Source of the DNA: Alphaproteobacteria bacterium
GTDB lineage: Bacteria; Pseudomonadota; Alphaproteobacteria; Rickettsiales; JAIXRX01
DNA: 16,761 nt
Assembly: GCA_027485005.1 (NCBI GenBank)
Contig: JAIXRX010000192.1
Coordinates: forward strand, 1-16,761
Reading direction: 5' to 3'
Positions 14,134 to 16,761 of this stretch are shown in pieces. The stretch's first letter is position 1. Each line of letters begins with the position of its first letter. The notes under the pieces are model-generated. The model was given only the letters and a program-made list of their open reading frames with translations, had not been told where the DNA came from and did not search any database. Made by a program: the position numbers and the translations under genes.

Positions 14134-14733
14134 TTATATTCCCCCTGAAAGAGTGCCTTTAGTAGAAGGAACAGCGTTAGCCGCGCGTGGGTCGATTGTT
14201 ACCGCAGTGCGCATCGCTCGCGCAATCCCTTTATAGCAGGACTCCACAATATGGTGGTTGTTTTCGCCATAAATATTTTCCACATGCAAGGTCATTCCAG
14301 CGCCAAAGGCAAAGGCTTGAAACCATTCTTTGAAAAGCTCTGTATCCATTTCCCCCAATTTGGGTCTTGTGAAGTTGACTTTCCAAATCAGATAGGGGCG
14401 GTTAGAAAGATCCAGTGACACGCGGCTTAAGGTTTCATCCATTGGAATATAAGCATGGCCATACCGCGTAATACCTTTGCGGTCACCAAGTGCTTTATTT
14501 ACTGCTTCGCCAAGTGCAATCCCCACATCTTCGGTGGTGTGGTGAAAATCAATGTGCAAATCGCCCTTTGCTTTCACGGTAATGTCAAACAAACCATGGC
14601 GAGCCAGCTGCTCAAGCATGTGATCTAAAAATCCAATGCCGGTGGAAACGTCATAGATTCCATTCCCATCGAGATTGATACTTACTTCGATTTGGGTTTC
14701 TTTGGTATTACGGCTTACGGTTGCGCTACGCAT
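14134..14733 (-). CDS. hisB: Imidazoleglycerol-phosphate dehydratase (monofunctional)
   Basis: HisB dehydrates imidazole glycerol phosphate to imidazole acetol phosphate. The product is 199 aa and is only the dehydratase; the N-terminal histidinol-phosphatase domain found in enterobacterial HisB is absent. Manganese-binding motifs are clear: GFLDHML (34-40), DFHHTTEDVG (62-71) and NNHHIVES (158-165). The start at 14733 (MRSATVSRNTKET) fits family N-termini and is preceded by GAGA at suitable spacing; an ATG 12 nt upstream lacks a ribosome-binding site. It follows the membrane-protein gene by 26 nt and is the first recognised pathway gene of the operon. Confidence 0.96.
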   Translation of the reverse strand: MRSATVSRNTKETQIEVSINLDGNGIYDVSTGIGFLDHMLEQLARHGLFDITVKAKGDLHIDFHHTTEDVGIALGEAVNKALGDRKGITRYGHAYIPMDETLSRVSLDLSNRPYLIWKVNFTRPKLGEMDTELFKEWFQAFAFGAGMTLHVENIYGENNHHIVESCYKGIARAMRTAVTIDPRAANAVPSTKGTLSGGI

Positions 14734-14759
14734 ATTTTCTCTCATTATTCGATTTGGGT

Positions 14760-15407
14760 TTATTCGTTTGTATCTTGGCTGGCTTCTTCGGCGGCCGCTT
14801 CATCGGTGTCACCCAAATCCAGTGGTCCTGTCACGCAACCTTCTTCCCAAGCTCTGCTAAAAATATCCAGTGCTTGTGCCCGTGAGGTATCTTCGGCTTC
14901 TCCGCTGCTTGGCAAAGCTAACGCCCTAATAACTTTTTGCTGGCAGTCACACGATGCTTGATATTCTGACACCGAGCCTTTGGCTGACTGATATTCCATA
15001 CAGCCCAATGTTCCCGCAACAATATGTGCGACGCGGTCATAGCGTTCACTCGCTACTGTCCATAATCCATAGCTGGCAAACAGTAGTATGATAATTTTGA
15101 TAAGTGAAATGCCACGAACCACAAAAGTCGTGAAGCGATATTTAGCGGAAACTGCATTTTTCCAAACTAATGCGCACCAAAAAAAACCTGCTAGCACTAA
15201 AATACTTGTGCTCAGCCAGAACCAAAGAATCCACCAGATCCATGCGTCTGTTTCAGGAATATTACGGATATTATATTGGTTGGCGACAAAACTACCGATG
15301 CCATAAAGCCCCATGCCCCATACCAACAAGTAAAGCGCAGACCAAAGGCTCGGCAGCCCAAAAAGCTGCCCAAGGGTAAAAGGAGTATTCCAAAGTTTCT
15401 TAAGCAC
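14760..15407 (-). CDS. Three-TM membrane protein of unknown function, upstream of hisB
   Basis: A 215-aa protein I do not recognise. It has a short basic N-terminus (MLKKLW), three strongly hydrophobic, Trp-rich segments (about 19-42, 56-82 and 96-116), then a soluble tail of about 100 aa with four cysteines (136, 153, 155, 191) and an acidic end rich in Asp, Glu and Ala. The cysteines may sit in the periplasm and form disulfides, but topology is uncertain. It begins with GTG at 15407; TGGGGT about 8 nt upstream is a weak ribosome-binding site. hisB follows after 26 nt, so it may head the his transcript. The gene is real on grounds of length, composition and packing, but its function is unknown. 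Confidence 0.7.
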   Translation of the reverse strand: MLKKLWNTPFTLGQLFGLPSLWSALYLLVWGMGLYGIGSFVANQYNIRNIPETDAWIWWILWFWLSTSILVLAGFFWCALVWKNAVSAKYRFTTFVVRGISLIKIIILLFASYGLWTVASERYDRVAHIVAGTLGCMEYQSAKGSVSEYQASCDCQQKVIRALALPSSGEAEDTSRAQALDIFSRAWEEGCVTGPLDLGDTDEAAAEEASQDTNE

Positions 15408-15553
15408 GCACCAAACCCCAATATAAAACAGAAAATATGGCTAAAACACTCCTGTTTTTTGTGCCAATAGTCAAGAAAGACTGCGCATGATTGGGGTAAA
15501 ATGTCATAAATAATTCACACATGTGACGTTTCGATTCCTATATATTGCTTGGC

Positions 15554-15889
15554 ATGAAACCAACTTATCTGCGCTCTTTAGTAATTTTTTTCATGGCGGC
15601 CTCAGCGCTCAGCGCCTGTCGTCCAGCGTCACTTTATTGGGTGGAGCCTGAAGGGCCTGCAGAGTATCAGCTTGGCTGGCAAGATGGCTGTGACACTGGT
15701 TATTCTGCCAACAGTTCACTGTGGTTCAAGGCGCTTTATGGCTACAAAAAACGTCCAGAGCTTGGTGCGAATGATCTTTATAAGCAAGGTTGGAACGAAG
15801 GGTTCACTTATTGTCGTTTCGCCCACGAAGCTGATCAGAAAAATGATGGTTTCTGGGGACCATTTGATGGTGGTGGCATTACCCCTTAG
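15554..15889 (+). CDS. Small predicted lipoprotein with GW-G-C repeats
   Basis: A 111-aa predicted lipoprotein. A hydrophobic signal (residues 9-19) ends in the lipobox LSAC, with Cys22 as the lipidated residue; the next residue is Arg, not Asp, so Lol-dependent transfer to the outer membrane would be expected. The mature part has two related motifs, LGWQDGCDTGYS and QGWNEGFTYCR, separated by an aromatic/basic stretch (WFKALYGYKKRPELG). I have seen similar GW-DGC pairs in unnamed alphaproteobacterial lipoproteins, but no function is known to me. The ATG at 15554 is preferred to an in-frame TTG 9 nt earlier. No Shine-Dalgarno is visible, and TATATT at 15541-15546 is so close that a leaderless transcript is possible. 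Confidence 0.75.
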   Translation: MKPTYLRSLVIFFMAASALSACRPASLYWVEPEGPAEYQLGWQDGCDTGYSANSSLWFKALYGYKKRPELGANDLYKQGWNEGFTYCRFAHEADQKNDGFWGPFDGGGITP

Positions 15890-15917
15890 TTTTTTTGGGC
15901 TTTTGATATTCAAAGGC

Positions 15918-15946
15918 TTGTCAGGAAAGATATTCTCATTTAAGCA
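15918..15946 (+). promoter_or_regulatory. Possible promoter of the CAT-anticodon tRNA gene
   Basis: TTGTCA (15918-15923) is a good -35 match. Seventeen nt later lies TAAGCA (15941-15946), a poor -10 match. The start would fall about 5 nt before the tRNA. Confidence 0.3.
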
Positions 15947-15957
15947 TGGCAACGGCT

Positions 15958-16034
15958 GGGGGCATAGCTCAGTTGGTTAGAGCAGGGCGCTCATAACGCC
16001 TTTGTCGGGGGTTCAAGTCCCTCTGCCCCTACCA
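15958..16034 (+). tRNA. tRNA with CAT anticodon (elongator Met, or Ile2 if lysidine-modified)
   Basis: A complete 77-nt cloverleaf with encoded CCA. The acceptor arms GGGGGCA and TGCCCCT pair (one G-U at the end). The D arm is GCTC...GAGC. The anticodon stem GGGCG/CGCCT holds the loop CTCATAA with anticodon CAT. The T arm is GGGGG-TTCAAGT-CCCTC. The D-loop and first acceptor pair are not initiator-like. Sequence alone does not safely separate elongator tRNA-Met from the tRNA-Ile that TilS converts to read AUA. Confidence 0.92.
16018..16031 (+). repeat. Direct repeat, copy 1 (inside tRNA 3' end)
   Basis: TCCCTCTGCCCCTA, covering the end of the T arm and the 3' acceptor strand of the CAT-anticodon tRNA. 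It is repeated exactly at 16150-16163, as an attachment-site core would be. Confidence 0.6.
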
Positions 16035-16067
16035 TCTTTAGGCGGCCAATGGCCACCTAAAGATGGT
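16031..16067. repeat. Strong perfect inverted repeat starting in the tRNA CCA end
   Basis: A 12-bp perfect stem, ACCATCTTTAGG with CCTAAAGATGGT, encloses a further GGCC-AAT-GGCC hairpin after one mismatch. The first four bases are the discriminator and CCA of the tRNA. No T-run follows, so this is not a standard terminator. It may be a processing or termination structure, or a palindromic element inserted against the tRNA end. Confidence 0.8.
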
Positions 16068-16149
16068 AAGCGACCAATAGGGTTCACAAAAAGCTTAATG
16101 AGCAAAGCGAATTTAGCGTTTGCAGCGCAGCCATTCATGGCGAGCACAT

Positions 16150-16163
16150 TCCCTCTGCCCCTA
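16150..16163 (+). repeat. Direct repeat, copy 2 (partial tRNA 3' end duplication)
   Basis: An exact 14-bp copy of the tRNA 3' segment at 16018-16031, 132 bp downstream. Flanking bases differ on both sides, so only the acceptor/T-arm part is duplicated. Confidence 0.6.
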
Positions 16164-16236
16164 GTATTTCCTTATGGATTCTTTATTTCATATATAGAAA
16201 GAACGGTCGTTCATAAACTCAATAAGGATACGATGT

Positions 16237-16410
16237 ATGAAACGTATGACAAATTCTCTGCTTCTTTTGGTATTAATGGTATTAGTAGCAGCTTGTTACC
16301 CTGGTTATCATTGCCCTCCTGGGCATGTGAAAAATGGCAAATGCTGGACTCCAGAGCATCACGAGGAGGGGTATCATGAGAATAAAAAGCACGGCAAACA
16401 TCGCGACTAG
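16237..16410 (+). CDS. Very small His-rich predicted lipoprotein (57 aa)
   Basis: A 57-codon gene in the gap between two tRNA genes. The ATG at 16237 has a strong ribosome-binding site, AAGGA, 8 nt upstream. The start is basic (MKRMTNS), followed by a run of Leu/Val/Met and a lipobox VAAC with Cys20. The mature part is only 38 residues: YPGYHCPPGH, then VKNGKCW, then a tail with many His, Lys and Glu (TPEHHEEGYHENKKHGKHRD). Two further cysteines (25 and 36) in a CPPGH...GKC pattern could form a disulfide, and the seven histidines could bind metal. The signal peptide, lipobox and ribosome-binding site together make a real gene likely. Function is unknown. Confidence 0.75.
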   Translation: MKRMTNSLLLLVLMVLVAACYPGYHCPPGHVKNGKCWTPEHHEEGYHENKKHGKHRD

Positions 16411-16510
16411 TCACTGACGAGCTTCCTTCTATTGACTGAGTGTGCTCTGTGATATAGCGCTAAAACCCTAAATGGGCGATGGCTGACTTTTGCTTTCTTG
16501 CAAACAAATC

Positions 16511-16538
16511 TTGCAAGGTAAGAAATAATTGATATGTT
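16511..16538 (+). promoter_or_regulatory. Putative promoter of the tRNA-Val gene
   Basis: TTGCAA (16511-16516), a 16-nt spacer and TATGTT (16533-16538), followed by a GC-rich discriminator (GCGCCCCC). This is the kind of arrangement seen at stringently controlled stable-RNA promoters. The start would be about 25 nt before the tRNA. The rest of the 160-nt gap upstream holds nothing I can identify. Confidence 0.5.
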
Positions 16539-16570
16539 GCGCCCCCTTGGTTGCTTTTGGGCAGCAAAGC

Positions 16571-16647
16571 GGGCGGTTAGCTCAGTTGGTTAGAGCGCCA
16601 CGTTGACATCGTGGAGGTCGGAGATTCGAGTTCTCTACCGCCCACCA
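16571..16647 (+). tRNA. tRNA-Val (anticodon GAC)
   Basis: A complete 77-nt cloverleaf with encoded CCA. The acceptor arms are GGGCGGT/ACCGCCC, the D arm GCTC...GAGC, the anticodon stem CCACG/CGTGG with loop TTGACAT (anticodon GAC), and the T arm GGAGA-TTCGAGT-TCTCT. It would decode GUC and GUU. Confidence 0.96.
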
Positions 16648-16669
16648 CTGTTTCGGCAGTGGATTTTTT
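16645..16669 (+). terminator. Rho-independent terminator-like hairpin directly after tRNA-Val
   Basis: CCACTG-TTTCGG-CAGTGG followed by A and six T. The 5' arm begins in the CCA of the tRNA. It lies between tRNA-Val and tRNA-Leu, which suggests either separate transcription units or partial read-through into tRNA-Leu. Confidence 0.75.
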
Positions 16670-16676
16670 AGAACGT

Positions 16677-16761
16677 GCGGGTGTGGCGAAATTGGCAGAC
16701 GCACCAGATTTAGGTTCTGGCGCCGCGAGGCGTGTAGGTTCAAGTCCTATCACCCGCACCA
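16677..16761 (+). tRNA. tRNA-Leu (anticodon TAG)
   Basis: A complete 85-nt class II tRNA ending at the last base of the window. The acceptor arms are GCGGGTG/CACCCGC with encoded CCA. The anticodon stem CCAGA/TCTGG holds loop TTTAGGT (anticodon TAG), and the long variable arm contains GCGCC...GGCGT. The T arm is TAGG-TTCAAGT-CCTA. It would decode CUA and related leucine codons. Confidence 0.95.

Noticed and set aside
15517..15524. CACATGTG palindrome upstream of the first lipoprotein gene, a possible regulator site
   Set aside because: An 8-bp palindrome is common by chance and does not match a full CRP/FNR-type site.
15890..15925. Possible terminator after the first lipoprotein gene
   Set aside because: A T-run and an imperfect CTTTTGA/TCAAAGG inverted repeat exist, but the T-run precedes the repeat and no stem leads into it.
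16002..16379. 125-codon plus-strand reading frame
   Set aside because: It begins inside the CAT tRNA, crosses the hairpin and overlaps the well-supported 57-aa lipoprotein gene in another frame.

Overview
The window looks like chromosomal housekeeping DNA from an alphaproteobacterium of moderate GC content. The evidence is a set of alphaproteobacterial marker families (UPF0262, DUF1150, and DUF2628 inside the his operon), the ftsK-lolA pair, and the murA / hisD / UPF0262 / infA gene order. All tRNA genes encode their CCA end. I cannot name the genus. The taxonomic reading rests on remembered family distributions, not on a search.

Left part (1-4400). The 5' end of dnaX lies on the minus strand and runs off the window. 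Just upstream of it, on the same strand, is the small SRP RNA gene (ffs). Divergent from these are ftsK (DNA translocase) and lolA (periplasmic lipoprotein carrier), which overlap by 4 nt. The ffs/ftsK intergenic region carries promoter-like elements on both strands and three TGTAA half-sites over the putative ftsK promoter. Next come a small DUF1150-type gene, a bidirectional terminator, and a convergent gene for a lysine/alanine-rich histone H1-like protein made largely of AKKxx repeats. An AT-rich intergenic region of about 360 nt follows.

Middle, plus strand (4727-8807). murA, hisG (short form), hisD, a UPF0262 gene and infA form a co-directional cluster.

Middle to right, minus strand (15407 down to 8834). 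A tightly packed cluster reads: three-TM membrane protein, hisB, DUF2628 membrane protein, hisH, GNAT acetyltransferase, inositol-phosphatase-superfamily enzyme, hisA, hisF, hisE, RutE-like nitroreductase, HIT protein. Most junctions overlap or are separated by under 12 nt. Together with hisG and hisD the window supplies most of histidine biosynthesis: HisG, HisE, HisA, HisF/HisH, HisB (dehydratase only) and HisD. HisI, HisC and HisZ are not present. HisB lacks a phosphatase domain, so the embedded phosphatase-family gene is the obvious candidate for histidinol-phosphate phosphatase, although its metal motif is non-canonical.

Right end (15554-16761). A small lipoprotein gene, a CAT-anticodon tRNA, a second very small His-rich lipoprotein gene, tRNA-Val(GAC) and tRNA-Leu(TAG) are found here. 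The CAT tRNA is followed by a strong perfect hairpin that incorporates its CCA end, and 14 bp of its 3' end are duplicated 132 bp downstream. No CRISPR array, transposase, phage gene or defence system is visible. The most interesting points are the non-canonical phosphatase and the GNAT gene in the his operon, the structures around the tRNAs, the ffs/ftsK intergenic half-sites, and the repeat-built histone-like protein.
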